Part shown: positions 1-7,723 of the stretch, one piece after another | Layout of the letters: the number at the start of each line of letters is the position of its first letter | Position numbering within the stretch: position 1 is the stretch's first letter | From: Dyadobacter bucti | GTDB lineage: Bacteria; Bacteroidota; Bacteroidia; Cytophagales; Spirosomataceae | Length of the DNA: 64,000 bases | Reading direction: 5' to 3' | Assembly: GCF_005869225.1 (NCBI RefSeq) | Contig: NZ_SWFP01000002.1 | Span: 186,001 to 250,000, forward strand | Notes under the pieces: generated by a model | Database searches by the model: none | The model's input: only the letters and a program-made list of their open reading frames with translations | What the model was told of the DNA's origin: nothing | Made by a program: the position numbers and the translations under genes

Positions 1-243
1 AGGTCTGTGATGGACAGGCGGTTTCTGGATGCCATGTCCAAATTTGTCCATAATGCCATTGACCGGGGCGAACTGTTACCGCTACCGGTTGAGATTTACT
101 GGTCTGTGGCCTTTGCACCGTTGTACCAGCTGGTCAAATTTCATATTTCGAGAAGCAGTATGCCGGGCAGACCGCCTTTCATACTGGATGAAAAACAAAT
201 AAACCTTACGCTTGGACTCGTACTTAAAGCACTGAAACCCTGA
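1..243 (+). CDS. TetR/AcrR-family transcriptional regulator, C-terminal fragment
   Basis: The reading frame is open from the first base of the window and stops at 241-243, so only the last 80 or so residues are present; the N-terminal helix-turn-helix lies outside. The visible part is an all-helical segment ending in a short Leu/Lys-rich helix, which resembles the ligand-binding and dimerisation domain of TetR regulators. In that family this domain binds a small ligand and releases the N-terminal DNA-binding domain from its operator. A small protein and an MFS exporter follow on the same strand, the usual arrangement for a TetR repressor controlling an efflux pump. The family call rests on the C-terminus alone. 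Confidence 0.6.
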   Translation, partial: RSVMDRRFLDAMSKFVHNAIDRGELLPLPVEIYWSVAFAPLYQLVKFHISRSSMPGRPPFILDEKQINLTLGLVLKALKP

Positions 244-278
244 TGTTTTGCGGCGATCTCCGGCACAAACACTCTGCC

Positions 279-518
279 ATGGAAGAAAATTACACTACAG
301 AAGCATTTGTTTTGGTATTTAAAACAAACATTAACCACAAAAAAGATGTTAAGCTACTCGGCCAGATACTGGATGCACAGTCGGATATTATCAGCTGGAA
401 TGTTGATTTGTCGGATATTGATAACGTGTTGCGAATTGAATCGACTTTTTCGGATTGTTCGCGGATACAGGAGCTGGTGACAAGGGCTGGTTACCATTGC
501 GAGGAACTTACGGATTGA
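279..518 (+). CDS. Small ferredoxin-fold-like hypothetical protein
   Basis: This encodes about 79 residues from the ATG at 279; an ATG at 243 overlapping the TetR stop would add 12 poorly ordered residues. The pattern is strand (FVLVFKTNI), helix, strand (SWNVD), strand (LRIES), helix, terminal Tyr-His-Cys, which looks like the beta-alpha-beta-beta-alpha-beta ferredoxin fold of HMA-type small proteins. The metal-binding CxxC is absent: the single cysteine pair candidates (FSDC and YHC) are not in the HMA position. It lies between a TetR regulator and an MFS gene (19 bases to the latter), so probably in the same transcript. Function unknown; the fold is inferred by eye. Confidence 0.6.
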   Translation: MEENYTTEAFVLVFKTNINHKKDVKLLGQILDAQSDIISWNVDLSDIDNVLRIESTFSDCSRIQELVTRAGYHCEELTD

Positions 519-537
519 ATTTTAAAGACAATACTAT

Positions 538-1800
538 ATGTCAGAACAAACCAAAAACACTTTTACAGGCTACGAAAAATTCATTATTGCATTGCTGGCC
601 ACACTGCAATTCACAGTTGTACTGGACTTTATGGTCCTTTCTCCCCTTGGTTACATTCTCCTCGACAAACTCTCGATCAGTACCAGCCAGTTTGGGCTTG
701 TTGTATCTGCATACGCATTCAGTGCCGGTGCGGCCGGGTTACTTACCGCCGGCTTCGCCGATAAGTTCGACAGAAAGAAGCTTTTGCTATTCTTTTACAC
801 CGGTTTTGTAATAGGTACATTCCTGTGCGGAATTGCGCCAACCTATCATTTCCTGCTTATGGCGCGCATTTTCACTGGGATTTTCGGTGGTGTGATTGGC
901 TCAATCAGTTTTGCAATCATTACGGATTTGTTTGAAATCAACGTCCGCGGCAGGGTAATGGGCTTCGTGCAAATGGCCTTCGCAAGCAGCCAGGTCCTGG
1001 GTATTCCCATCGGTCTTTATCTCGCCAAAGAGTTCAGCTGGCATGCCCCTTTTCTGATGATTGTCGCCGTCAGCCTGATTGTCGGTGTGCTGATCGTGAT
1101 GTATGTAAAGCCCATTGATTCCCATTTGAAACTGCCTTCCAAAGGGAACGCTTTTCAGCATTTGGGCAAAACACTGAGCCGGCCTGAGTATCTGCAAGGC
1201 TTTGCTGCGACTACTTTGCTGGCAACGGGCGGGTTTATGCTGATGCCTTTTGGAACTGCCTATGGAGTCAACAATCTCGGTATACGCGAAGCCCAGCTGC
1301 CCACTTTATATATGATAACCGGTATTTGTATGCTCGTATTCAGTCCGCTGATCGGAAAGCTCAGCGATAAGATCGGCAAGTACAAGATCTTTATCATCGG
1401 CTCGCTGATTACCTGTGCGATGACGTTGATCTATTGCAATCTCAGCGTTACTCCGCTTTGGATTATTATCATTCTAAACGTACTGCTTTTTGTAGGAATT
1501 ACCGGCCGGATGATCTCCGCCTCGGCCTTAATGACGGCTGTTCCCGAGCCGCAAGACAGGGGCGCTTTCATGGGTATCAACTCATCGGTCCAGCAAATTG
1601 CAGGCGGAATTGCTTCGCTTATTGCCGGTCATATTGTATCCGAAACCAGTACCGGCTACATCGAAAATTACCCCATGCTCGGAAACGTAGTTGTATTTGC
1701 GGTGCTCGTAACGATATTACTCATGTACCGTATCCACCGGTACGTTACCGACAAACAGGCTGCGGCTGTCCCGGCAGGAGCGCCCAGTGCCTCGGTTTAA
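538..1800 (+). CDS. MFS transporter, DHA1-like exporter
   Basis: This is a 420-residue inner-membrane protein with about twelve hydrophobic segments, the normal length for a drug:H+ antiporter-1 type MFS permease. The first segment carries an acidic residue (VLDFMVLSPLG). The loop between helices 2 and 3 has the MFS motif A (GFADKFDRKK), and helix 5 has a motif C-like stretch (GIPIGLYLA). The tail is Ala/Pro-rich and cytoplasmic. The family exports sugars, amino acids or drugs by proton exchange; the substrate cannot be read from the sequence. It follows a TetR-type regulator fragment and a small protein, suggesting a regulator-controlled efflux unit, and ends in a clear terminator. Confidence 0.88.
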   Translation: MSEQTKNTFTGYEKFIIALLATLQFTVVLDFMVLSPLGYILLDKLSISTSQFGLVVSAYAFSAGAAGLLTAGFADKFDRKKLLLFFYTGFVIGTFLCGIAPTYHFLLMARIFTGIFGGVIGSISFAIITDLFEINVRGRVMGFVQMAFASSQVLGIPIGLYLAKEFSWHAPFLMIVAVSLIVGVLIVMYVKPIDSHLKLPSKGNAFQHLGKTLSRPEYLQGFAATTLLATGGFMLMPFGTAYGVNNLGIREAQLPTLYMITGICMLVFSPLIGKLSDKIGKYKIFIIGSLITCAMTLIYCNLSVTPLWIIIILNVLLFVGITGRMISASALMTAVPEPQDRGAFMGINSSVQQIAGGIASLIAGHIVSETSTGYIENYPMLGNVVVFAVLVTILLMYRIHRYVTDKQAAAVPAGAPSASV

Positions 1801-1829
1801 GCAGGTTTTCAAATTTCCTTTGAAGTTTC

Positions 1830-1855
1830 GGGCCGCATCAATTCGGCCTTTTTTT
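1830..1855 (+). terminator. Rho-independent terminator after MFS gene
   Basis: A GGCCG/CGGCC hairpin with an 8-base loop (arms 1831-1835 and 1844-1848) is followed directly by a run of seven or more T. It lies 30 bases past the MFS stop and fits intrinsic termination of the TetR-MFS transcript. Confidence 0.75.
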
Positions 1856-1882
1856 CTGCGAATCCTCTACCCAGAATCTCAA

Positions 1883-2032
1883 TCCCGAAGGGACGCAATT
1901 ATTATAAAAAATGACATCACAGCCAACCGGAGAACCCCGTGAGGGGTGACATTATTTCGGAGTTTCACCCCTCACAAGGTTTCGTATCGCGTAGGAGTCC
2001 GGTTTTGTCACAATAATTTCAGCCCTTCGAGA
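1883..2032. repeat. Imperfect ~150 bp palindromic element
   Basis: The two halves of this intergenic stretch are imperfect reverse complements. The outer arms are CCGAAGGGACGCAATTATTAT-like on the left (from 1885) and ATAATTTCAGCCCTTCG-like on the right (ending about 2029). Next come AACCGGA (1925-1931) and TCCGGTT (1998-2004). The innermost and best arm is GTGAGGGGTGA (1939-1949) against TCACCCCTCAC (1965-1975). No open frame fills it and there are no transposase remnants. It could be a REP/MITE-like element or a large foldback transcript. It lies in the 520-base gap between the MFS and parA-like genes. Confidence 0.6.
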
Positions 2033-2070
2033 TTTACCTGAATGTCGGGATCTCTTCGAGATTTACCTGA
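2025..2070. repeat. 17 bp direct repeat pair
   Basis: The 17-mer CTTCGAGATTTACCTGA occurs at 2025-2041 and again at 2054-2070, start to start 29 bases. The first copy touches the right end of the palindromic element just upstream. It may be a duplicated element end or a protein binding site; nothing more can be said from sequence. Confidence 0.6.
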
Positions 2071-2114
2071 GTTTTTCACCCGCAAAAAATTTCCCGTCTA
2101 CATTCCAGTACAAT

Positions 2115-2152
2115 AATTTGACTATCAACACATTGCTATCTCGTGTCAAATT
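2115..2152. promoter_or_regulatory. Candidate partition site or operator upstream of parA-like gene
   Basis: AATTTGAC (2115-2122) and GTCAAATT (2145-2152) form an 8 bp perfect inverted repeat with a 22-base spacer. A related TTTTGACAC lies at about 2223-2231. The whole 2070-2320 region is very AT-rich, as partition sites and promoters upstream of parA genes often are. The assignment is inference from position only. Confidence 0.3.
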
Positions 2153-2320
2153 CCACTTCAATTTAATCTTTTAATACTATCTATTCTTTTAAAAAGTTTT
2201 ATACATTTACGACGATAAAAACTTTTGACACTTTCTATTTAATACGATTAGGGATAAAATTATTTTATGTTTATTTACACATTCAAGAATAACTTCTGTC
2301 CTAATACTTATCAATTTTAA

Positions 2321-3085
2321 ATGAAAATCATCAGTATTGTCAACAACAAAGGTGGTGTAGGGAAAACTACATCCGCCCAAAGTATTGCTGCTGGTCTCAG
2401 CAAATTTGCCAATGCACGTGTGTTGGTTATTGACCTGGATGCCCAAGCCAGCCTCACAAAAAGTTTCGGTATCACACATGCCGGGCTTAAAAAAGACAGC
2501 GGCTCGTTTATCACAGGTGAATATGAATTTGATGAGATTGTCAAAAGAGTTGGGGATATTGATATTTTGCCAGGATCGGCCGAAATGATCCACCGGGAAG
2601 ACACGATCAAGTCGGCACCGGTTTTTCCTTTTAACCTGAAAATAGCCCTGGAAAAAGTGAAAGACCTGTACGATTTTGTGATCATCGACTGCCCGCCGGC
2701 ACTATACGGAAACACGCGGTTGGCGCTGGTATCGTGCCACCAGTATTATGTACCATTGCAGGCCGAATTCCTGAGTTATGAAGGGTTACGCAATTTTCTG
2801 GTGTATTCTGCGGAGATAAAAAAAATAAGTCCGAGTACCAATTTAGGAGGCGTTTTTGCAACCCGTTATAACCCCAAGATCAGAAAAAAGATCAGCCACG
2901 AACTGATCAGCGCGACCCGGGAGCAGCTTGGTGATGTATTTATGGCTTCGTACATTCGCGACAACATCGCCCTTTCGGAGGCACAGGCAAGCGGAATGAC
3001 CATATTCGATTATGCGCCCAACAGTAACGGGGCCGAAGATTATTATAAGTTAACAAAAGAAATACTAGAACGAATTAATAACTGA
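2321..3085 (+). CDS. ParA-family (Walker-type) ATPase
   Basis: This 254-residue protein is a deviant-Walker P-loop ATPase of the ParA/Soj/MinD class. The deviant Walker A box KGGVGKTT is at residues 10-17 with the signature lysine, a VIDLDAQAS motif (Asp38, Asp40) follows, and the Walker B strand is FVIIDCPPA with Asp123. ParA proteins bind DNA non-specifically as ATP dimers and move plasmids, chromosomes or protein cargo when stimulated by a DNA-bound partner. The length is that of a small type Ib/Soj-like ParA without an N-terminal HTH. The next gene starts 4 bases later and looks like the DNA-binding partner. There is no replication gene or ParB with a ParB/Srx domain, so the pair resembles a plasmid-type partition cassette resident in the chromosome. 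Confidence 0.9.
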   Translation: MKIISIVNNKGGVGKTTSAQSIAAGLSKFANARVLVIDLDAQASLTKSFGITHAGLKKDSGSFITGEYEFDEIVKRVGDIDILPGSAEMIHREDTIKSAPVFPFNLKIALEKVKDLYDFVIIDCPPALYGNTRLALVSCHQYYVPLQAEFLSYEGLRNFLVYSAEIKKISPSTNLGGVFATRYNPKIRKKISHELISATREQLGDVFMASYIRDNIALSEAQASGMTIFDYAPNSNGAEDYYKLTKEILERINN

Positions 3086-3089
3086 CACT

Positions 3090-3392
3090 ATGGCGAAGGA
3101 AAGGAAATTTGAATTTGCACCTCTTCCACTGGTTGCTGATGTAGCGGAGGAACTGGAAACAAATGAACAACCGATTGAAGTGGATGGGCCGCCAACCAAA
3201 GTTACCTTTGATTGTGACTATGTTTTGATGGAGAACATGAAGGACTACGGATATTGGGAAGGGCTCACTCAGAAAGACATCATACTGGAATCGCTGAAGT
3301 TGTATTTTCAGGATAAAGAAATTCGTCCAAGGCCCGACAAAATCCGGAACAGGACCAAAGTAGGCCGAAAACCAAAAAATTACTCAGAATAA
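3090..3392 (+). CDS. Small ribbon-helix-helix-like partner of ParA
   Basis: This encodes 100 residues, 4 bases after the ParA-like gene. The N-terminal ~35 residues are acidic and probably disordered. Residues about 37-75 read as a short strand (KVTFDCDYVL) followed by two helices, with the second (TQKDIILESLKLYF) very like the second helix of ribbon-helix-helix DNA binders. The C-terminus is Arg/Lys-rich (RNRTKVGRKPK). In type Ib partition systems a small RHH protein binds the centromere and activates the ATPase through its flexible N-terminus. That layout matches what is seen here. The RHH call is by eye; the protein could instead be a different adaptor. Confidence 0.65.
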   Translation: MAKERKFEFAPLPLVADVAEELETNEQPIEVDGPPTKVTFDCDYVLMENMKDYGYWEGLTQKDIILESLKLYFQDKEIRPRPDKIRNRTKVGRKPKNYSE

Positions 3393-3397
3393 CATCC

Positions 3398-3431
3398 AAC
3401 GAAAATGTCTCCTTGTGGAGACATTTTCGTT
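3398..3431. terminator. Perfect 15 bp hairpin between convergent genes
   Basis: The arms AACGAAAATGTCTCC (3398-3412) and GGAGACATTTTCGTT (3417-3431) are exact reverse complements around a TTGT loop. The A/T-rich arm bases can act as the T-tract on both strands. The hairpin sits between the partition cassette (+) and the M64 peptidase (-), so it probably terminates both. Confidence 0.8.
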
Positions 3432-3441
3432 GATCCCTCTC

Positions 3442-5256
3442 CTACTGCACGATCAGCTTTCTAGAGAATTCTTTCTGGTTGTTGCTGAACCGGTACAGGT
3501 ACAAACCGCTGTTTACATTGAGTTTTATATCGGCTGTATTCACGAATGATTTCGATATCAGTCTTCGTCCGTTACTATCGTAGATTGTAAGTTCTGATGT
3601 GCCTGGAAGTTTGGTATGGACGTGGATAAAGTCCTTTGCAGGATTGGGGCCTATCTGTAAAAATGCGTCGGGATTATTATCCACCGCCAAAATCGGGTCC
3701 ACCTTCACAGTTGTACTGCCCAGTACCATACAGCCGTTTGTATTCGAAACTTCCACTTCATATTCCCCTGAATTTAGAACGGTAGCATCCTCTATGACCG
3801 GGTTCGGTATCTGTGCATCAAAGTTGTCCGGGCCAGTCCAGTGATAGTTCTGACCGCCCTCTGCATTCAGCTGTACTGTGGCACCTTCGAAATAGGGGCC
3901 GCCGTTGGTCACCGTCACTACCGGTAGCGGAACAACGGTGACTGTTACGGCCAGTTGTTCAGTCTCATTTGCAGTGCAGGTTGCACTATATTCCGTTGTA
4001 GCAGCCGGATTAACCGTAATTTCATTACCGGTTTCTCCGGTCGACCAGGCTACCGTTCCCTGGCAGCCTGTGGCGGTTAGTTTGGTACTGTCTCCAGCGC
4101 AAATAACAGGTGCCTCCGCTGTCAGCCTGAAAGTAACCGGCGTGTTGGTGCGGTCTACCTTCCATTCCACGGTCCTGGTTCTTTGCGCAGCGGCGTCGTT
4201 GACCCTGCTTGTAAAAGTGGTGTCAAAAACCGTCGCAGTGAGTAATGCAGTTGGATTTGTCAGTTGCGCCCCGGAAAGATTTACGCGATCCAGCCCGCCG
4301 CCTATCAATACGCCGTCGAGCCGCCATTCTATTTTGAGAGAATTAGGCTCTGGTTCTACAAGGTTCAGTTTAAAAATGTTGTCACCTTCCGCCAATTCCA
4401 CAGTACCTGAATTGTCCGGCTCTATGCCATCCACGGGATCAACAAGCGAGAGCATTTTTTCAGTAGTTGCCTCCCGGCATACTGCGCACAATTCCTTATC
4501 GAGCTGTTCCATGAGACAGTTGGCGCTGGTCGGCTTGAACCATTTTGCTGCGTCGCCCGACATTCCGTGCGGAAATACACCAATATTCGTTGTGTTCAGC
4601 CAGTTTTTCCATTTCACTATTGCGGGGTTGCTTTCGGCAGTCATATTCGGCGACTCATGTCCGTATTGAGGACCTGCCCAGTATTCGTCGGACAAATAGG
4701 AAAAAGTATGCCCTATTTCGTGCACGCCGATGGTGTTGGCGGCCGAATTGAGTGTGTGCACCGCGATAGAACCGCCCGAACCGCCGTAAAATTCGGTGTT
4801 GACCAACATCACGATCAGATCCCAGGAAGGCAGGTTGTATGCCAGCACATTGAACATTGCAGCGTAATTGCTTATCGTAACCAGGCGGTGTATCGACGAA
4901 CCAAAACTCGCCCCATAGTACGTATCTTTTGTAACAACCGGCTGTTCGGGATATGCATCAGGGGCGGTCCCTGGGTTAGTCACACCACTTTCCTTTGAAG
5001 GAGTGGGAATGGCAAAAAAGTTAAAATAACTTTTGTAATGATCATAGGGCTTATATCCCAAAAAGAAATCGGCAAACTTTTTTGCTTCCTGCGAGAACTT
5101 GGGGAGTTCTGCCTGCGTGAACCCGTCGCCCAGGATCACTACATTGATGCGGTTTCCGAATGGGCCGTTTTTGTAAAGAGTGTCAACTTTAAACTCCTGT
5201 GAAAAGGCGTTAAAACCCGCAACGAATAAAAATAGGGAGGTAAAAAGTGTTTTCAT
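3442..5256 (-). CDS. Secreted M64-family metallopeptidase with T9SS sorting domain
   Basis: This 604-residue protein begins with a Sec signal peptide (cleavage likely after AFSQ, about residue 20). The zinc-binding HEIGH is at residues 179-183, followed by TFSYLSDEYW; HExxH plus a downstream DEY is the hallmark of peptidase family M64 (IgA-peptidase type). Residues from about 300 contain Ig-like beta-sandwich repeats, one starting at a Cys-rich APVICAGDSTKL segment. The last ~75 residues (from LQIGPNPAKDF to RKLIVQ) form a type A T9SS C-terminal sorting domain, so export through the outer membrane by type IX secretion is expected. It is the downstream gene of a coupled pair: its ATG overlaps the lipoprotein stop as ATGA. 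The substrate is unknown. Confidence 0.88.
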   Translation of the reverse strand: MKTLFTSLFLFVAGFNAFSQEFKVDTLYKNGPFGNRINVVILGDGFTQAELPKFSQEAKKFADFFLGYKPYDHYKSYFNFFAIPTPSKESGVTNPGTAPDAYPEQPVVTKDTYYGASFGSSIHRLVTISNYAAMFNVLAYNLPSWDLIVMLVNTEFYGGSGGSIAVHTLNSAANTIGVHEIGHTFSYLSDEYWAGPQYGHESPNMTAESNPAIVKWKNWLNTTNIGVFPHGMSGDAAKWFKPTSANCLMEQLDKELCAVCREATTEKMLSLVDPVDGIEPDNSGTVELAEGDNIFKLNLVEPEPNSLKIEWRLDGVLIGGGLDRVNLSGAQLTNPTALLTATVFDTTFTSRVNDAAAQRTRTVEWKVDRTNTPVTFRLTAEAPVICAGDSTKLTATGCQGTVAWSTGETGNEITVNPAATTEYSATCTANETEQLAVTVTVVPLPVVTVTNGGPYFEGATVQLNAEGGQNYHWTGPDNFDAQIPNPVIEDATVLNSGEYEVEVSNTNGCMVLGSTTVKVDPILAVDNNPDAFLQIGPNPAKDFIHVHTKLPGTSELTIYDSNGRRLISKSFVNTADIKLNVNSGLYLYRFSNNQKEFSRKLIVQ

Positions 5257-5756
5257 CGTTTAAAATTAAGTGTGTAAATTTTTACTGTTCCTTTCTCAGG
5301 CGTCACGCTGTATACTTCCAGACTGGTCAGATAAATATCATCCTGCAACCGGATGTTGAGCATACCCTCCCGGTTCCTTTCCTCACTTCGGCTGAGTTTA
5401 CCATCAGGGGCCGAAACTTCGACTGACCTGAAAAGCGGGTGTTCGTAAAATGTTTCTTTTTCCATTCGGCTGGCCGAATAACGTGGTATAACTTTGATCT
5501 GGTAAGGATCATGCACAGGCGGGACCAGATTTTTTAGTCGGGCATTTCCTGAGACCGCATTGACAAGCTCTATTTTCTCCGGCGCCGCCTTCCCGGATGT
5601 ACTGATCCTGAAATTAAGGAATAGCATGCGGTCAGCCGATTTTTTGTCGTAATTCGGCATTTCACTGACTTTTAAGACAGATTCTGCTGATTTACAACCG
5701 CCAAGTTGCGTACTCACAATAAAGAGTACAATCAGATTTCGTTTCAACATGATCAA
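5253..5756 (-). CDS. Hypothetical lipoprotein, coupled to M64 peptidase
   Basis: This encodes 167 residues with a lipobox (LGGC, Cys21), so a lipid-anchored periplasmic or outer-membrane protein is expected. The mature part is mixed beta-rich sequence with no family I recognise; it includes FLNFRIS and a C-terminal VKIYTLNFKR strand. The stop overlaps the peptidase start by four bases (5253-5256), giving strong translational coupling. The two probably act together, for example as activator, inhibitor or surface anchor of the peptidase, but this is inference from linkage. The start could also be the Met at residue 3. Confidence 0.75.
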   Translation of the reverse strand: MIMLKRNLIVLFIVSTQLGGCKSAESVLKVSEMPNYDKKSADRMLFLNFRISTSGKAAPEKIELVNAVSGNARLKNLVPPVHDPYQIKVIPRYSASRMEKETFYEHPLFRSVEVSAPDGKLSRSEERNREGMLNIRLQDDIYLTSLEVYSVTPEKGTVKIYTLNFKR

Positions 5757-5800
5757 AAGGTGGGTTATTCCTGTACAATTATAACATTTATGTTTCTATA

Positions 5801-5843
5801 AAAAAGTATCCGTCTGTGCCTGGGACACAAACGGATACTTTAA
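5801..5843 (-). terminator. Terminator of the decarboxylase operon
   Basis: AAAGTATCCGT (5803-5813) and ACGGATACTTT (5831-5841) form a perfect 11 bp stem. On the minus strand the hairpin is followed by T residues. It lies just past the decarboxylase stop and before the next minus-strand gene, so it separates the two operons. Confidence 0.75.
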
Positions 5844-5861
5844 GGATGGACGGAGCCCCGA

Positions 5862-7256
5862 TTAAATCAATGCAGACACCGCTTCCATTTCTTCAATGGC
5901 CAATTTGATGTCCTTTTCTGCTGTTCTGAAATTCACAAAAGCAGCCCGGATACATAATGCTCCAGACAAATTGGTCGGGGTCATAAAAACTTTTCCCCTT
6001 GAATTGAGCAATCGCAAAAATTCATGGTTTTTATCCGGATTGTTTTTCAGACTGAAACAAACCACATTCAGTCGCACAGGCGCATCCAGCTGGAAAAGAG
6101 CATTATTATTTAGGTACTCCCCCAGTACATTTGCGCAGGCAATGCTGTTTTCGACAACCGATTGAAATCCCGATTTACCGTAAGCCATCAGGCTGAACCA
6201 GGCAGGCAATGCACGAAAACGCCGCGAGTTTTCCGGTAAAAAATTGAGATATGAAAAATTTTCTTCCGGATTGCCCAGATAAGGTGCGTTACTGTTCTGA
6301 AACGTTTCAACCTGCAACGCAGCATGTTTTTGATCCATCAGAATAACCGCACTTTCATAAGGTACATTCAGCCATTTATGGCAATCGACCGTGATACTAT
6401 CGGCATGTTCCCAACCTTCCAGAAGATTTTCATGTGCAGGTGAACAAGCCGCAAAACCTCCGAAAGCAGCATCCACATGCATCCAGAAACCGTACTTTTC
6501 TTTCAAAACGGCAATCGACTTCAAATCATCAAAATCAACGGTATTGACTGTGCCAGCACTGCAATTCAGAATAATATTTCTACCCCGATATTGCTCCAAT
6601 TTGCCTTCAAGATCCTGTATATCAATCGCCTCACGATCTTCCAGGGTTTTGACATGCACCAGATTATTGCTTCCAAAACCAAGCATCGAAAGCGATTTGA
6701 TCACCGACGAATGTGGTGTAGCCGACATCACGACGACATCGCCCTGCATACCTTCCCTTGCAATATTCCTGCCCGATTTCGCTCCCGCCCACTGGCGTGC
6801 AACAGCCAGTCCTGTAAAATTGGACATCGTTGCACCGGTAACAAAGCCCCCGTCGAAATGTTGAGGAAGGTTAAAAAGTTGCATCAAAAGCCGGATCGTT
6901 TCTTTTTCAATGATAGCGGAAACATCCCCCGCGCCCTTTGTACTTTGGGTATTTTGGTCAAAAACCGAGGTAAGCCAGTCGCCGGCAATGCCCGCAGGTG
7001 TGGTGCCTCCAGTGACAAATCCCCAATAGCGCGGGCCGGCACTTGCCACAATAAGCTGCTGATAGTTGTTACGAAACAATTCAAGTGTTTCTGCCGTACC
7101 AATGCCTTTCTCCGGCAGACTACCCTGCGGTTTCTCCTGGATCGTGGCATAGGTTGTCAGTTCCGGAAGATTTTGCAAAAAATCTAATCCATAATTTTTG
7201 ACGTCATCCAGAATTTCGGAAATCGTTTCCAGATCATTCTTAATAACTGAATTCAT
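5862..7256 (-). CDS. Group II PLP-dependent amino-acid decarboxylase
   Basis: This protein of about 464 residues is a fold-type I PLP enzyme of the aromatic-amino-acid/glutamate decarboxylase superfamily. The PLP aspartate lies in HVDAAFGG (Asp262) and the Schiff-base lysine in DCHKWLNVPY (Lys294). A GFVTGATMSN stretch matches the phosphate-binding region. The enzyme should remove the carboxylate of an amino acid to give an amine; the substrate cannot be told. I chose the ATG at 7256 because its ATGA overlaps the DinB-like stop; a start at 7286 would add ten residues inside the upstream gene. It is the last gene of an EamA-DinB-decarboxylase operon, which suggests an amine made here may be exported by the EamA protein. 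Confidence 0.87.
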   Translation of the reverse strand: MNSVIKNDLETISEILDDVKNYGLDFLQNLPELTTYATIQEKPQGSLPEKGIGTAETLELFRNNYQQLIVASAGPRYWGFVTGGTTPAGIAGDWLTSVFDQNTQSTKGAGDVSAIIEKETIRLLMQLFNLPQHFDGGFVTGATMSNFTGLAVARQWAGAKSGRNIAREGMQGDVVVMSATPHSSVIKSLSMLGFGSNNLVHVKTLEDREAIDIQDLEGKLEQYRGRNIILNCSAGTVNTVDFDDLKSIAVLKEKYGFWMHVDAAFGGFAACSPAHENLLEGWEHADSITVDCHKWLNVPYESAVILMDQKHAALQVETFQNSNAPYLGNPEENFSYLNFLPENSRRFRALPAWFSLMAYGKSGFQSVVENSIACANVLGEYLNNNALFQLDAPVRLNVVCFSLKNNPDKNHEFLRLLNSRGKVFMTPTNLSGALCIRAAFVNFRTAEKDIKLAIEEMEAVSALI

Positions 7257-7723
7257 TGCGAATTGCCCGTACCGCCAGTGATCCATCTTCTATGGTAATT
7301 AATCTGCCCCGAATGGTAGGAAAGATGTGCCAGTATATGTGTTAAAATAAAGCTTATTGTCTGCTGCGGAAACATGTCCAGCACACTGCGGGGATAATCC
7401 GAAACCAGCGCTTCGGGAGTCATTTTTGCGATCGAATCAGCAACGATCTGTTGGAGCAAAACAATCTGTTCCAGCAACTCAGTCTGGGTAAAAATCCTGT
7501 CTGCAAACTCTGAATCGCGGTTTCTGATATATGGAAAGTTTCCAAGGGCAAGCCCAACGTACGTTCTGAGATTGCCAATGAGATGCTGGCATAAATTGCC
7601 CCCGGAGTTGATGGTACCGGGCAGCACTTTCCAAAGCTGGTCATCCGACGCATACTGTGCTATCTCGGCATGCAATTTCTTCAGATCTCTGCTATACAAT
7701 GTTTGAAATTCTTCACTGGTCAT
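7253..7723 (-). CDS. DinB-like four-helix protein
   Basis: This 156-residue protein has the DinB/YfiT-type four-helix-bundle pattern. The metal ligands appear to be His47 (NLCQHLIGNL) and His133/His137 in HLSYHSGQI, the usual DinB triad. Many members are metal-dependent thiol transferases or of unknown function. The gene lies between the EamA exporter (10-11 base overlap) and the decarboxylase (ATGA overlap), so all three should be translated from one mRNA. A thiol-transfer or detoxification step tied to the amine pathway is possible, but this is inference. Confidence 0.8.
   Translation of the reverse strand: MTSEEFQTLYSRDLKKLHAEIAQYASDDQLWKVLPGTINSGGNLCQHLIGNLRTYVGLALGNFPYIRNRDSEFADRIFTQTELLEQIVLLQQIVADSIAKMTPEALVSDYPRSVLDMFPQQTISFILTHILAHLSYHSGQINYHRRWITGGTGNSQ

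Noticed and set aside
3905..4669. A 254-codon plus-strand frame inside the M64 peptidase gene
   Set aside because: It is antisense to Ig-like repeat coding sequence and gives a low-complexity Val/Thr/Ser protein. The minus-strand protein has clear domains.
6477..7187. A 236-codon plus-strand frame inside the decarboxylase
   Set aside because: It is a shadow of a well-supported gene with intact PLP motifs.
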